Positions 38,690 through 49,710 are shown, counted from the stretch's first letter. The stretch: 64,000 bases of DNA from Phenylobacterium hankyongense (GCF_003254505.1 NZ_QFYP01000001.1:3580001-3644000); one strand, 5' to 3'. Translations and numbers: made by a program. Notes: generated by a model from the letters alone, not told the origin.

Positions 38690-40405
38690 ATGACCGAATT
38701 TTCAGAACTGGGCCTCTCGCCTGCGACCCTGCAGGCCGTCGCCGACACCGGTTACACGACCGCAACACCCATCCAGGCGGAGGCCATTCCCTTCGCGCTG
38801 CAGGGCCGCGACGTGCTGGGCATCGCCCAGACCGGCACCGGCAAGACCGCCGCCTTCACCCTTCCGATGATCGACCGGCTGAAGGCCGGCCGCTCCAAGG
38901 CGCGCATGCCGCGCGCCCTGGTCATCGCCCCCACCCGTGAGCTGGCCGACCAGGTCTCGCTGTCCTTCGAGAAGTACGCCAAGGGCCAGAAGCTCTCCTG
39001 GGCGCTCTTGATCGGCGGCGTCTCCTTCTCCGACCAGGAGTTGAAGCTCGACCGCGGCGTGGACGTGCTGATCGCCACCCCGGGCCGCCTGCTCGACCAC
39101 TTCGAGCGCGGCAAGCTCCTGATGACCGGGGTGCAGATCATGGTCGTCGACGAGGCCGACCGGATGCTCGACATGGGCTTCATCCCGGACCTCGAGCGCA
39201 TCTTCAAGCTGACGCCGGCCAAGAAGCAGACGCTGTTCTTCTCCGCGACCATGCCGCCGGAGATCACCCGGCTCACCAAGCAGTTCCTCAACGACCCGAT
39301 CCGCATCGAGGCCTCGCGCCCGGCGACGACGGCGGAGACCATCACCCAGTACCTGGTGCGGATCCCCACCATCGACCCGAAGGCCAAGCGGACAGCCCTG
39401 CGGACGCTGATCGGCCGCGACGACGTGCGCAACGGCATCGTCTTCTGCAACCGTAAGTCGGAAGTCGACATCGTCGCCAAGTCGCTGAAGACCCACGGCT
39501 TCGACGCCGCCCCGATCCACGGCGACCTCGACCAGACGACGCGGATGCGGACGCTGGAGAGCTTCCGCAACGGCTCGCTGAAGCTGCTCTGCGCTTCCGA
39601 CGTCGCCGCCCGCGGCCTCGACATCCCCGACGTCAGCCACGTCTTCAACTACGACGTGCCGCACCACGCCGACGACTACGTCCACCGCATCGGGCGCACC
39701 GGGCGCGCCGGCCGCTCGGGCCAGGCGTTCATGATCGCCACCCCCGCCGACAGCCGCAACCTCGACAAGGTGCTGAAGCTGACCGGCAAGGCGCCGGAGG
39801 AGATCACCCTCGATCTCGACTGGGCCAGCCTGAAGGACGAGCCCCGCGCCGGCCGCGGCGGCGAACGTTCGGGCCGAGGCGGCGAACGCTCCGGCCGCAG
39901 CGGCGCACGCCCGGGCCGCGAACGCGACCACGCCCCGCGCGAACAGCGTCCGCGCCACGACCAGGCCTCCACCAGCCCCTTCGACCCCACCGCCGAGGTG
40001 GCCCCGGTCGCGGTGACCGCCGAAGCTGCGCCGGCGCAGGAGCCGCGCGCCCCGCGCAGCCGCCGCGCACGCGGCGGGCGTGGCGAACGGGCTGAACGCC
40101 CCGAACACGCTGAGCGCACAGAGCGCAGCGAAGCGCGTCCCGCGCCCGCGGCCGCCGAGGCGGCCCCGCCGCCGGTGGCGCGCGAGCCGGAACGGGATCG
40201 CGACCGCCCCCGCCGCGACCGGCCGGAGCGCTCCGCGCGTCCGGAGCGGGCCGAACGCGCCGGCGGCCGATCGGAACGCCTCGAGCCGGACCGTCCCGAC
40301 CGCAACCGTCGCGACCGCGAGGACGGCGACGGCGTCGTGGGCTTCGGCTCCGACGTCCCGGCCTTCCTGGCGAAGGCGCCAGCCCCCCGCCCCGCCGACG
40401 ACTGA
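38690..40405 (+). CDS. DEAD-box ATP-dependent RNA helicase with Arg-rich tail
   Basis: RhlE-type RNA helicase of 571 residues. Motifs in order: Q motif (ATPIQAEAIPFAL), I (AQTGTGKTAAF, about residue 46), Ia (PTRELADQV), Ib (TPGRLLDHF), II (VVDEADRMLD), III (SATMPPE), and VI (HRIGRTGRAGRSG). The core ends near residue 375. The remaining 195 residues are disordered, rich in Arg, Glu, Gly and Pro, with GGERSGRGGERSGRSG repeats at the start, as in helicases that use such tails for RNA binding or condensate formation. Likely roles are ribosome assembly, RNA turnover or cold growth. Confidence 0.95.
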   Translation: MTEFSELGLSPATLQAVADTGYTTATPIQAEAIPFALQGRDVLGIAQTGTGKTAAFTLPMIDRLKAGRSKARMPRALVIAPTRELADQVSLSFEKYAKGQKLSWALLIGGVSFSDQELKLDRGVDVLIATPGRLLDHFERGKLLMTGVQIMVVDEADRMLDMGFIPDLERIFKLTPAKKQTLFFSATMPPEITRLTKQFLNDPIRIEASRPATTAETITQYLVRIPTIDPKAKRTALRTLIGRDDVRNGIVFCNRKSEVDIVAKSLKTHGFDAAPIHGDLDQTTRMRTLESFRNGSLKLLCASDVAARGLDIPDVSHVFNYDVPHHADDYVHRIGRTGRAGRSGQAFMIATPADSRNLDKVLKLTGKAPEEITLDLDWASLKDEPRAGRGGERSGRGGERSGRSGARPGRERDHAPREQRPRHDQASTSPFDPTAEVAPVAVTAEAAPAQEPRAPRSRRARGGRGERAERPEHAERTERSEARPAPAAAEAAPPPVAREPERDRDRPRRDRPERSARPERAERAGGRSERLEPDRPDRNRRDREDGDGVVGFGSDVPAFLAKAPAPRPADD

Positions 40406-40515
40406 TCGGCGGAACCTGCGCGCGCCTTAACCCGGCGTTTGGGCTCAGGCGGTAGCATTGCGGTCGGGAACGGGTGCAAGCGCTGGTTGCGCTGCGCCCT
40501 GTCGGGAAGGGCGCC

Positions 40516-41577
40516 ATGGTCGCAGACGTCGAAACCTTGCTGCGTGGACCGAAGGCCTACGGCCTGGCCCGCAAGGCGCTGGAAGCGATGGAAGCGCACA
40601 AGGTCTGGCCGACCGCGCTGAACTATGAGCTGTGGGTCCACTACGTCGCGGCCAAGGACAGCCCGCTGGGCGCCGAGATCACCCAGATCATCGCCTCCGG
40701 CGAGGCCTTCACCGACATCGTCGGCGAGGCGCTGGCCGCGGAGTTCCTGCCCAAGGCCAAGCTGAACGGCGAGATCCTCGACGCCGGCGACGCCCTGTCG
40801 AAGGAATTGGACTCGGTGTCCCGGGCGATCGAATCGGCCCGCGAATCCAGCGAGGCCTATGGCGAACAGCTGGCCACCGCCTCGCAGTCGCTCGAGGTCG
40901 AGGACACGGCCGCCTTCAAGACCATCGTCAGCACCCTGACCTCGGCCACCCAGCGCGTGCTGGGCGAGAACAAGACCCTGGAGACCCAGCTCGCCGACAC
41001 CACCGCCGAGGTGGGCCGGCTGAAGGAGCACCTGGAGCTGGTGCGCCGCGACGCCATGACCGACGGCCTGACCAACCTCGCCAACCGCAAGGCCTTCGAC
41101 GAGGCGCTGGAGCGGGCCTGCGAGGCGGCGGAGAGCCGCGGCCAGCCGCTGACCCTGGCAGTCATCGACATCGACCACTTCAAGACCTTCAACGACACCT
41201 GGGGCCACCAGACCGGCGACCAGGTGATCCGCTACGTGGCCAGCGTCATCGGTCGGGTGGGCGCGGCCCCGCGCACCGCGGCGCGCTATGGCGGCGAGGA
41301 ATTCGCCCTGGTGTTCCCGGACGAGAGCACCCGCTCGGCGCTGACGACGATGGAGGAGATCCGCGAGGAGATCTCGTCGCGGATCCTGAAGCGCCGGTCG
41401 ACCAACGAAGACCTCGGCGCCGTCACCGTCTCGGTGGGCCTGGCCGAGCGCCAGCCCGGCGAGGGCGTGACCAGCCTGGTCGAGCGCGCCGACGCCGCCC
41501 TCTACGCCTCCAAGCACGCCGGCCGCAACCGCACCTCCGCCGCCGACCCGGTCTCCGCCGCCGCAGCGGCCGCCTGA
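40516..41577 (+). CDS. GGDEF-domain diguanylate cyclase
   Basis: Cytoplasmic diguanylate cyclase of 353 residues, producing c-di-GMP from two GTP. An N-terminal helical region (about 1-170, with a coiled-coil-like KTLETQLADTTAEVGRLKEHLE) probably dimerises. The GGDEF domain follows, with DAMTDGLTNLANRKAFDEAL, IDIDHFKTFNDTWGHQTGD and active-site ARYGGEEFALVF (about residue 257). The RxxD inhibitory site is absent: the residues before the active site read APRTAARY. ATG at 40516 follows GGAAGGG. The N-terminal arrangement resembles DgcB-like proteins of Caulobacter. Confidence 0.93.
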   Translation: MVADVETLLRGPKAYGLARKALEAMEAHKVWPTALNYELWVHYVAAKDSPLGAEITQIIASGEAFTDIVGEALAAEFLPKAKLNGEILDAGDALSKELDSVSRAIESARESSEAYGEQLATASQSLEVEDTAAFKTIVSTLTSATQRVLGENKTLETQLADTTAEVGRLKEHLELVRRDAMTDGLTNLANRKAFDEALERACEAAESRGQPLTLAVIDIDHFKTFNDTWGHQTGDQVIRYVASVIGRVGAAPRTAARYGGEEFALVFPDESTRSALTTMEEIREEISSRILKRRSTNEDLGAVTVSVGLAERQPGEGVTSLVERADAALYASKHAGRNRTSAADPVSAAAAAA

Positions 41578-41664
41578 ACCGCCGACGTTTTTCGCTAGCC
41601 TGCCGCCGGGGTATGCTCCGCTAGATCGAGCCCGCACAACGAGGCTCGTTCCAGGGAGGACGCC

Positions 41665-42465
41665 ATGGACGGCGCGGCGACGGCAACCAAGGTCAGAACC
41701 TCGGCCGAGGACGGTGTGGGCGTCATCACGCTCAGCGATCCCACCACGCTCAACGCGGCGGGCCTGGATCTCATGCGCGAGCTGGTCGCCGCCTTCGAGG
41801 GCTTCGTGGCCGACGACGCGGTGCGCGCCATCGTGCTCACCGGTGAAGGCCGGGGCTTCTGTTCCGGCGCGAACCTCTCTGGCGGCGGGGCGGGCGACCG
41901 CGGCGCCGCGGCCGGGCCGAACCAGGCGCTGCTGAAGACCTACAACCCGTTCGTCAGCGCGGTGCGCCGCTCGCCCAAGCCCCTGGTGGCCGCGGTGAAC
42001 GGCGTGGCGGCGGGCGTCGGCGCGTCCCTGGCCCTGGTCTGCGACCTGATCGTCGCGGCGGAGAGCGCCTACTTCCTGCAGGCCTTCCGCCGCATCGGCC
42101 TGGTCCCGGACGGCGGCGCCACCTACCTGCTGCCGCGGCTGGTCGGCAAGGCACGCGCCATGGAGCTGACCCTGCTGGGCGAGAAGCTGCCGGCGGCGAC
42201 AGCGCTGGAGTGGGGCCTGATCAACCGCTGCGTCCCCGACGCCGAGCTGATGCCGAAGGCGATGGAGTTGGCCCGGGCGCTGGCCGACGGGCCGAAGTCG
42301 CTGGGCTACACCCGCAACCTGATCTGGGAGTCGCTCGACGCCACCTGGCACGAGCAGATCGAGGCCGAGGCCTACAAGCAGGGCGACGCCGGCCGGACGG
42401 AAGACGCCCGCGAGGGCGTGCTGGCCTTCATCCAGAAGCGCGTGGCCCAGTTCAAGGGCCGCTGA
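41665..42465 (+). CDS. enoyl-CoA hydratase/isomerase family protein
   Basis: Crotonase-fold protein of 266 residues acting on acyl-CoA. The oxyanion-hole segments are RGFCSGANLSGG (about residue 63) and GVAAGVGASLALVCDLIVAAESA; the segment FRRIGLVPDGGATYLLPRLVG carries a catalytic-type acidic position. It resembles PaaG/enoyl-CoA hydratases used in phenylacetate or fatty-acid catabolism, but no pathway partner is adjacent. ATG follows GGGAGG. It is convergent with the suf operon. Confidence 0.92.
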   Translation: MDGAATATKVRTSAEDGVGVITLSDPTTLNAAGLDLMRELVAAFEGFVADDAVRAIVLTGEGRGFCSGANLSGGGAGDRGAAAGPNQALLKTYNPFVSAVRRSPKPLVAAVNGVAAGVGASLALVCDLIVAAESAYFLQAFRRIGLVPDGGATYLLPRLVGKARAMELTLLGEKLPAATALEWGLINRCVPDAELMPKAMELARALADGPKSLGYTRNLIWESLDATWHEQIEAEAYKQGDAGRTEDAREGVLAFIQKRVAQFKGR

Positions 42466-42483
42466 GCTCGCTACCCGGGCTCC

Positions 42484-42879
42484 CTATTCCGCGCTGGCCG
42501 GCTCGATGGTGACGCTCTCGCCGCATCCGCAGGCGTCGGTCTCGTTGGGATTGCGGAACACGAACTTGGCCGAGAGCTTGGTCGCCTCGTAGTCGATCTC
42601 GGTGCCCACCAGGAACAGCACCGCCTTGGGTTCGACCAGGATGGTGACGCCCTTGTCCTCGACCACCTCGTCCAGCGGGTTGGCGGCCTCGGCGTACTCC
42701 AGGACGTACTCCTGCCCGGCGCAGCCGCCGTTCTTCACCCCGACGCGCAGCGCCATATAGGGCTTGTCGGCCTTGCCCATGATCTCGCGCACGCGGTCGG
42801 CGGCGCGCTCGGTGAGCGTGACCACCTTCGGCCGGGGCCGGCGGGCGCGGGGTTGTGGGGTGACGGACAGGTTTTCCAT
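42484..42879 (-). CDS. sufA: A-type iron-sulfur carrier (SufA/ErpA-like)
   Basis: HesB/IscA-family carrier of 131 residues that delivers Fe-S clusters to apoproteins. The three conserved Cys are present: NGGCAGQEYVLEYA and DACGCGES near the C-terminus. An N-terminal extension of about 25 residues is Pro/Arg-rich. ATG at 42879 overlaps the sufT stop (TGATG) and was chosen over upstream in-frame codons that would lie inside that gene. It is the last gene of the suf operon. Confidence 0.93.
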   Translation of the reverse strand: MENLSVTPQPRARRPRPKVVTLTERAADRVREIMGKADKPYMALRVGVKNGGCAGQEYVLEYAEAANPLDEVVEDKGVTILVEPKAVLFLVGTEIDYEATKLSAKFVFRNPNETDACGCGESVTIEPASAE

Positions 42880-43250
42880 CAGAACATGTTCAATTGCAGC
42901 TTGGCCTCGTCGGACATCCGCGAGGGATCCCACGGCGGATCGAACACCAGCTCGACCTTGCACGAACGGATCTCGGGCAGTTCGCGCACCGCATCCTCGA
43001 CCCAGCCGGGCATGTCGCCGGCCACCGGGCAGCCGGGCGCGGTCAGCGTCATGTCGATGACCACGTCCTTGTCGTCCGAGACGTCGACCTTGTAGATCAG
43101 CCCCAGCTCGTAGATGTCGACCGGGATCTCCGGGTCGAACACCGTCTTCAGCTTCTCGATCAGCTGGTCGGTCAGGGCGTCCAGCTCGGCCTGGCTGAGC
43201 GGCGTCGTCGACTGGGTTTCGATGGCTGCGGCGTCGTCCATGGGGCTCAC
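42879..43250 (-). CDS. sufT: SUF system protein SufT (DUF59/MIP18-like)
   Basis: A 123-residue DUF59 protein that helps Fe-S cluster maturation. Signatures are FDPEIPVDIYELGLIYKVDV and LTAPGCPVAGDMPGWVEDAV, the latter with the conserved Cys, followed by ELVFDPPWDPSRMSDEAKL. The reading starts at a GTG one base after the sufS stop, or at the ATG three codons later (43241). It sits between sufS and sufA. Confidence 0.94.
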   Translation of the reverse strand: MSPMDDAAAIETQSTTPLSQAELDALTDQLIEKLKTVFDPEIPVDIYELGLIYKVDVSDDKDVVIDMTLTAPGCPVAGDMPGWVEDAVRELPEIRSCKVELVFDPPWDPSRMSDEAKLQLNMF

Positions 43251-43251
43251 G

Positions 43252-44466
43252 TTACGCGAAGAAAGCTTGTGTCTTGGTCAAGGCGTCCACGAAAGCGTCC
43301 GCCTCGTCGTGGGTATTATATAGGGCGAAGGAAGCGCGGGCGCTCGATGTGACGCCGAAACGCTTCATCAGCGGCTCGGCGCAGTGCGTCCCGGCCCGCA
43401 CCGCGACGCCATAACGGTCCAGGATCTGCGCCACGTCGTGGGCGTGCGCCCCGTCGACCGTGAACGACAGGATAGCGCCCTTGTCCGGCGCCTCGCCCAG
43501 CACCCGCAGCCAGTTGGCCCCGGCGAGCCGCTCGCGGACGTGCTGGTAGAGCTCGTGCTCGTGGCGGGCGATGGCGATCCGGTCGAGGCCGGAGAGCCAG
43601 TCGATGGCCGCGCCAAAGCCGATCGCCTCCAGGATCGGCGGCGTGCCGGCCTCGAAGCGGTGCGGCGGGTCGGCGTATGTGATGGTCTCCAGGCTCACCG
43701 CGCCGATCATCTCGCCGCCGCCCTGGTATGGGGGCAAGGCGGCCAGGCGCTCGCCCTTGCCGTAGAGGGCGCCGATACCGGTCGGGCCATAGAGCTTGTG
43801 GCCGGAGAAGACGTAGAAATCGACGTCCAGCGCCTTCACGTCCACCGGCTTGTGGGCGATGGCCTGGCAGCCGTCGAGCAGCACCAGGGCGCCGGCCTCA
43901 TGCGCCATCCGCGTCAGGTCCATCACCGGGTTGATGGTCCCCAGCACGTTGGACATGTGCGACAGCGCCACCACCCGCGTGCGGGGCCCGAGCAGGCTCT
44001 GGAAGGCCTCCAGGTCCAGCTGGCCGTCATCGGTGACGGGCGTGAACTTCAGCACCACGCCGCGGCGCTCGCGCAGGAAGTGCCAGGGGACGATGTTGGC
44101 GTGGTGCTCCATCTCGGAGAGCAGGATCTCGTCGCCCTCGCCGAGGCTGGCGCCCAGGCCGGCGGCGACCAGGTTGATGGCCTCCGTGCCGCCCTTGGTG
44201 AACACCACCTCGTTGGGCTCCGCGCCGATGAAGGCCGCGACCTTCCTGCGGGCGCCCTCGAAGGCCTCGGTGGTCTCGTTGGCCAGGGTGTGCAGGCCGC
44301 GGTGCACGTTGGAGTACGAGTGCTCCATGGCGTGGGTCATGGCCTCGATCACCGCCCGTGGCTTCTGGGCCGAGGCGGCGCTGTCGAGGTAGACCAGCGG
44401 CTTGCCGTTCACCTGCCGCTTGAGGATCGGGAACTGTTCGCGGATCGCTTCGGCGTCGAAAGCCAT
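43252..44466 (-). CDS. sufS: cysteine desulfurase SufS
   Basis: PLP-dependent group II cysteine desulfurase of 404 residues, mobilising sulfur from cysteine for Fe-S assembly. The PLP Lys is in VFSGHKLYGPTGIGALYG, and the catalytic Cys in RAGTHCAEPLMKRFGV (about residue 361). N-terminal VYLDSAASAQKP is typical. The start lies 2 bp after sufD. No sufE or sufU gene is visible, so the sulfur acceptor is encoded elsewhere or differs. Confidence 0.97.
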   Translation of the reverse strand: MAFDAEAIREQFPILKRQVNGKPLVYLDSAASAQKPRAVIEAMTHAMEHSYSNVHRGLHTLANETTEAFEGARRKVAAFIGAEPNEVVFTKGGTEAINLVAAGLGASLGEGDEILLSEMEHHANIVPWHFLRERRGVVLKFTPVTDDGQLDLEAFQSLLGPRTRVVALSHMSNVLGTINPVMDLTRMAHEAGALVLLDGCQAIAHKPVDVKALDVDFYVFSGHKLYGPTGIGALYGKGERLAALPPYQGGGEMIGAVSLETITYADPPHRFEAGTPPILEAIGFGAAIDWLSGLDRIAIARHEHELYQHVRERLAGANWLRVLGEAPDKGAILSFTVDGAHAHDVAQILDRYGVAVRAGTHCAEPLMKRFGVTSSARASFALYNTHDEADAFVDALTKTQAFFA

Positions 44467-44468
44467 GG

Positions 44469-45494
44469 TCAGCCCTTCAGCCTTTCCGCCACCCAGGCGC
44501 GGACCACCTCGCGGGCGGCCTCGTGCTCGATCCGGTCCACCACCTCGCCCACGAAGGCCGCGGTGAGCATCGACCGGGCTTCGGGCTCCGGAATGCCGCG
44601 CTGGCGGGCGTAGAACAGCGCCTCGTCGTCCAGGGCGCCCACGGTGTTGCCGTGCGCGCAGGCCACGTCGTCGGCGTAGATCTCCAGCTCCGGCTTGGCG
44701 TCCACCTCGGCGCGGTCGGAGAGGATCAGCGCATGGTGGCCCATGCGCGCGTCGGTGCGGTCGGCGCCCTCGGACACCACGATCCGGCCCTGGAAGACGC
44801 CGCGCGCCTGGTCGCGGACCACGCCCTTGGTCAATTGCACGGTGGCGCCGTCGGTCCCGGCGTGGGTGACCACCGTGGTCTGGTCGGCGTGGCGCTTGTC
44901 GGCCAGCAGGTAGACGCCGTTGAGGCGCAGGCTGGCCTCGCCGCCGGGATGGGCGACGCGGGTCTCGATCCGCTGGCGCCGCGCGCCGGAGGTCAGCACC
45001 GTCTGGGAGAAGCTCGCGCCGGGCGACAGGGTCACCTCGGCCTGGCTGACCGACACCGCCTCGGCGTCGTCCTGCGCCAGCACGATGCGCTCCACGACCG
45101 CGCCCTCGCCGAGGCTGATGGCCAGCGAGGTCTGCGAGAGGTAGCCGCCCTCGCCTTCGTAGCTCTCCAGCAGGCGCAGCCGGCCGCCGGCCGCCACGCT
45201 GATGCTCACCCGCGCCGCATGGGCGCCGGCGCCGCGCGCGACGATCCGCAGGGCGTGCTCGGCGCTCTCGCCGGGCCGGACCTCGATGCGGGCGTCGCCA
45301 CGGCCGTTGGCGATGACCGTCTGCGGCGCCAGGCCATCGAACGGGCCGGCCGGCAGGCCTGCGGGATCGAGCAGGGCCGAGGCGTCCGGCAGCACGCGGA
45401 CCAGGCCGCGCAGGTCGGTCCAGCGCCAGTCCTCGTCGCGCTTGCCCGGCAGCTCGGCGACGTCGCCGGTCTTGATGGCGGAGGCGAGACTCAA
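44469..45494 (-). CDS. sufD: Fe-S assembly scaffold subunit SufD
   Basis: Component of the SufBCD scaffold, 341 residues. N-terminal GKRDEDWRWTDLRGL and C-terminal VACAHGNTVGALDDEALFYARQRGIPE are the family signatures; the latter includes the conserved His. The central part forms the right-handed beta-helix shared with SufB. It overlaps sufC by four bases. Confidence 0.96.
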   Translation of the reverse strand: MSLASAIKTGDVAELPGKRDEDWRWTDLRGLVRVLPDASALLDPAGLPAGPFDGLAPQTVIANGRGDARIEVRPGESAEHALRIVARGAGAHAARVSISVAAGGRLRLLESYEGEGGYLSQTSLAISLGEGAVVERIVLAQDDAEAVSVSQAEVTLSPGASFSQTVLTSGARRQRIETRVAHPGGEASLRLNGVYLLADKRHADQTTVVTHAGTDGATVQLTKGVVRDQARGVFQGRIVVSEGADRTDARMGHHALILSDRAEVDAKPELEIYADDVACAHGNTVGALDDEALFYARQRGIPEPEARSMLTAAFVGEVVDRIEHEAAREVVRAWVAERLKG

Positions 45495-46237
45495 GCGGCC
45501 CTCGCGTAGCGGTCGTAGCCTTCGCGCTCCAGCTCGTGGGCCAGTTCCGGCCCGCCGGAGGCGACGATCCGGCCGGCGGCCAGCACATGGACGCGGTCGG
45601 GTTTGATGTAGTCGAGCAGGCGCTGGTAATGGGTGATCACCAGCATCGAGCGGTCCGGCGCGCGCAGCGCGTTCACGCCGTCGGCGACGATCCGCAGGGC
45701 GTCGATATCGAGCCCGGAATCGGTCTCGTCGAGGATCAGGAAGCGCGGCGAAAGCATCGCCATTTGAAGGATTTCCATCCGCTTCTTCTCACCGCCGGAG
45801 AAGCCGACGTTGAGCGCGCGCTTGAGCATCTCGAAGTCGATCTTCAGCGCCGCCGCCTTCTCGCGGGCGAGCTTGAGGAAGGCCGGGGCGGCGATCTCGT
45901 CCTCGCCGCGGGCCCGGCGCTGGGCGTTGAGCGCGGTGCGGATGAAGGTCAGCGCCGGCACACCGGGGATCTCCAGCGGATACTGGAACGACAGGAAGAC
46001 GCCGCGGGCGGCGCGCTCGTCGGGCGCCAGCGCCAGCAGGTCCTCACCGTCGAGGGTGGCGGAACCCTCGGTGACCTCATAGCCGGAACGGCCGGTGAGC
46101 ACGTACGACAGCGTCGACTTGCCCGCCCCGTTCGGGCCCATGATGGCGTGCACCTCGCCGGACGGGACCTCCAGGGTCAGGCCCTTGAGGATCTCCTTGC
46201 CGTCGACGGCGGCGTGCAGGTTCTCGATCTTCAGCAT
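45491..46237 (-). CDS. sufC: Fe-S assembly ATPase SufC
   Basis: ABC-type ATPase of the SufBCD complex, 248 residues. Walker A is GPNGAGKSTLSYVL (about residue 34), the signature is FSGGEKKRMEILQMAMLSP and Walker B is FLILDETDSGLDIDAL. The ATPase drives conformational change in SufB-SufD during cluster assembly. It follows the uncharacterised gene at 46240 by 2 bp. Confidence 0.98.
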   Translation of the reverse strand: MLKIENLHAAVDGKEILKGLTLEVPSGEVHAIMGPNGAGKSTLSYVLTGRSGYEVTEGSATLDGEDLLALAPDERAARGVFLSFQYPLEIPGVPALTFIRTALNAQRRARGEDEIAAPAFLKLAREKAAALKIDFEMLKRALNVGFSGGEKKRMEILQMAMLSPRFLILDETDSGLDIDALRIVADGVNALRAPDRSMLVITHYQRLLDYIKPDRVHVLAAGRIVASGGPELAHELEREGYDRYARAA

Positions 46238-46239
46238 GT

Positions 46240-46646
46240 CTAGCGGGTCTCGTCGGCGAGGAATTTGGCGAGCGCGGCGAGCGCCTCTTCGACGGTCTCC
46301 GCGCTCTCCTGCTTGCGGGGGGCGGCGGAGCCGGTGAGCGTCGAGCGCTTGTCGGCGGCGGTGACGCTGGCCTTGCCCGCCTCGAAATAGGCCGCCAGGC
46401 GGTAGTCCTGGTGGTCGAGGGAGACCGTGTAGCGGCGGCGGTCGACGGTCAGCTTGTGGCTGGCCAGGAACTCCGGATCGGCGGCCAGGGCGTCGTAGAG
46501 GCGCTCGGCGCTCGCCAGGTCCTCCTCCTGCTGCCGGCGCTCGGCCTCGGCGCGGGAGCGGCGCTCCAGCTCGCGGCGGGCGTGCTCGACCTCGAACGCG
46601 TCCTTGAGCGACAGGCGGGTGGTCTCGTTCTTCTTCGTCTTCGACG

Positions 46647-46650
<4 letters not shown>
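46240..46650 (-). CDS. uncharacterised protein embedded in the suf operon
   Basis: A 136-residue protein between sufB and sufC. The first half is a charged helix ([20 protein letters not shown], about residues 20-40), predicted coiled-coil. The second half has [16 protein letters not shown] and ends [12 protein letters not shown]. There is no Cys and no His cluster, so it is unlikely to bind Fe-S directly. Its ATG overlaps the sufB stop by four bases (ATGA) and the next gene begins 2 bp after its end, so it is made with the SUF machinery. I do not recognise a family; a scaffold or SufB partner is only a guess. Confidence 0.82.
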
Positions 46651-48115
<1,465 letters not shown>

Positions 48116-48116
<1 letters not shown>

Positions 48117-49276
48117 TACGCTTCAACTCCTGCAGCCGCGGGCGCCCGGCGGCGCGTGGCGTGCCGCTCATGGGCTTCGAACCAGGCGTCTGCGAACCTG
48201 TTCCAGTCATTTGACGATGTGTTCCAGCCGCCGCTGACGCGGATCGCGCAGCCGGCCAGGTCGCCCTGCCCCATGGCCGCCAGCACCGGCGAGGTCTTGA
48301 CCTTGCCGGACGAGCAGGCCGAGCCCGCGCTGACCATCACCCCGGCGAGATCCAGCGCCATGACCTGCAGGTCGGAGCCGAAGCCGGGGGCGGCGATGCT
48401 GAGGGTGTTGGCGAGCCGGGGGGCGGCCTCGCCCATCACCGCGCAGCCGGCGGCCTTCAGCCGTTCGGCCGCGGCGTCGCGCCAGGCGGCGTTCGCCTGG
48501 AAGGCGTCGAGGTCGCGCAGCGCCGCCTTCGCGGCCGCTCCGAAGCCGGCGATGCCCGGGACATTCTCGGTGCCGCCGCGGCGGCCGCGCTCCTGGCCGC
48601 CGCCGTGCTGGCGGCGGGAGAGCGTGGCGCGGGGGCCGAAGGTGAGCGCGCCGATCCCTTGCGGACCGCCGATCTTGTGGGCCGAGACGCTGAGGGTGTC
48701 GGCGCCCAGGGCGCGGCTGTCGACGGCGATCTTGCCGGCCGCCTGGATGGCGTCGACGTGCAGCCAGCCGTCGGCGGCGCGGACGATCTCGGCGGCCGCA
48801 GCGACCGGCTGGATCACGCCGGTCTCGTTGTTGGCCAGCATCAGGGCGACGAAGGGTTTCCCGTCGGCGGCGTCCCAGGCGGCCAGGCGGCTCCGCAGCC
48901 AGTCGAAGTCGGCGACGCCGTCGGCGGTGACCGGCAGCACCTCGACCGGGACGCCCATCACCCGCGAGGTCTCCTGGATGCTGTCGTGCTCCAGCGCCGA
49001 GACGATCAGGCGCCGCGCGCCTGCCGCCACCGCGCTCTCGATGACCAGGGCGTTGGCCTCGGTGCCGCCGGAGGTGAACACCACCGTCGAGGCCGGCGCG
49101 GCGATCAGGGCCGCGACGTCGGCCCTCGCCTGCTCGACGATGGCCCGCGCGGCGCGTCCGGCCGAGTGGATGGACGAGGGATTGCCGCCGACCTCCAGCG
49201 CATGCGCGATGGCCGCGCAGGCTTCCGGCCGCACCGGGGCGGTGGCGTTGTAGTCGAGATAGACGGGGGTGCTCAT
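48116..49276 (-). CDS. cysteine desulfurase, NifS/IscS group
   Basis: Second, group I-type PLP cysteine desulfurase of 386 residues. N-terminal [15 protein letters not shown], the PLP Lys in [15 protein letters not shown], and the catalytic Cys in [17 protein letters not shown] (about residue 325) are clear. It follows iscR (four-base overlap) and precedes sufB, the common order in alphaproteobacteria. It may feed sulfur to SUF or to tRNA thiolation, with SufS as the paralogue further down. Confidence 0.95.
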
Positions 49277-49710
49277 GCGGCCTGCCGGGCTGCGCCGAGG
49301 CGGCCGGTGACCACGTCGGCCAGGCTGACGGAGGACAGGTAGTCTTCGATGCGGTCGCCGAGGTCGGCCCACAGGTCGTGGGTGAGGCAGCGCTCGCCCT
49401 TCAGCATGCAGCCCTTGCCCTGGCTGGCGCAGCGGGTGGCGCGCAGCGGCTCGTCGACGGCGTGGACGATCTCGGCGATGGTGGTCTCGTCGGCGGTGCG
49501 GGCCAGGCGATAGCCCCCGCCGGGGCCGCGGGCGCTCTTCACCAGCCCCTTGCGGCGCAGGCGCGCGAAGAGCTGTTCGAGATAGGACAGCGAAATCTCC
49601 TGCCGCGCAGCGATCTCGGCCAGCGCGACGGCGCGCTCGGCGCCCGATTCGCGGCGCGCGAGGTCCGCCATCGCCATCACGGCGTATCGGCCTTTGGTGG
49701 AGAGGCGCAT
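49273..49710 (-). CDS. iscR: Rrf2/IscR-type Fe-S regulator of the suf operon
   Basis: Rrf2-family winged-helix regulator of 145 residues. N-terminal MRLSTKGRYAVMAMADLA and YLEQLFARLRRKGLVKSARGPGGGYRLAR are diagnostic. Three Cys (TRCASQGKGCMLKGERCLTH, about residues 92-106) plus His would ligate a [2Fe-2S] cluster, making it a sensor of Fe-S or iron status. It is the first gene of the suf operon and an IscR-like half-site overlaps the promoter, so autoregulation is likely. Confidence 0.95.
   Translation of the reverse strand: MRLSTKGRYAVMAMADLARRESGAERAVALAEIAARQEISLSYLEQLFARLRRKGLVKSARGPGGGYRLARTADETTIAEIVHAVDEPLRATRCASQGKGCMLKGERCLTHDLWADLGDRIEDYLSSVSLADVVTGRLGAARQAA

Noticed and set aside
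41620..41627. GCTAGATC, a Caulobacter-type -10, before the enoyl-CoA hydratase gene
   Set aside because: No acceptable -35 element at the right distance.
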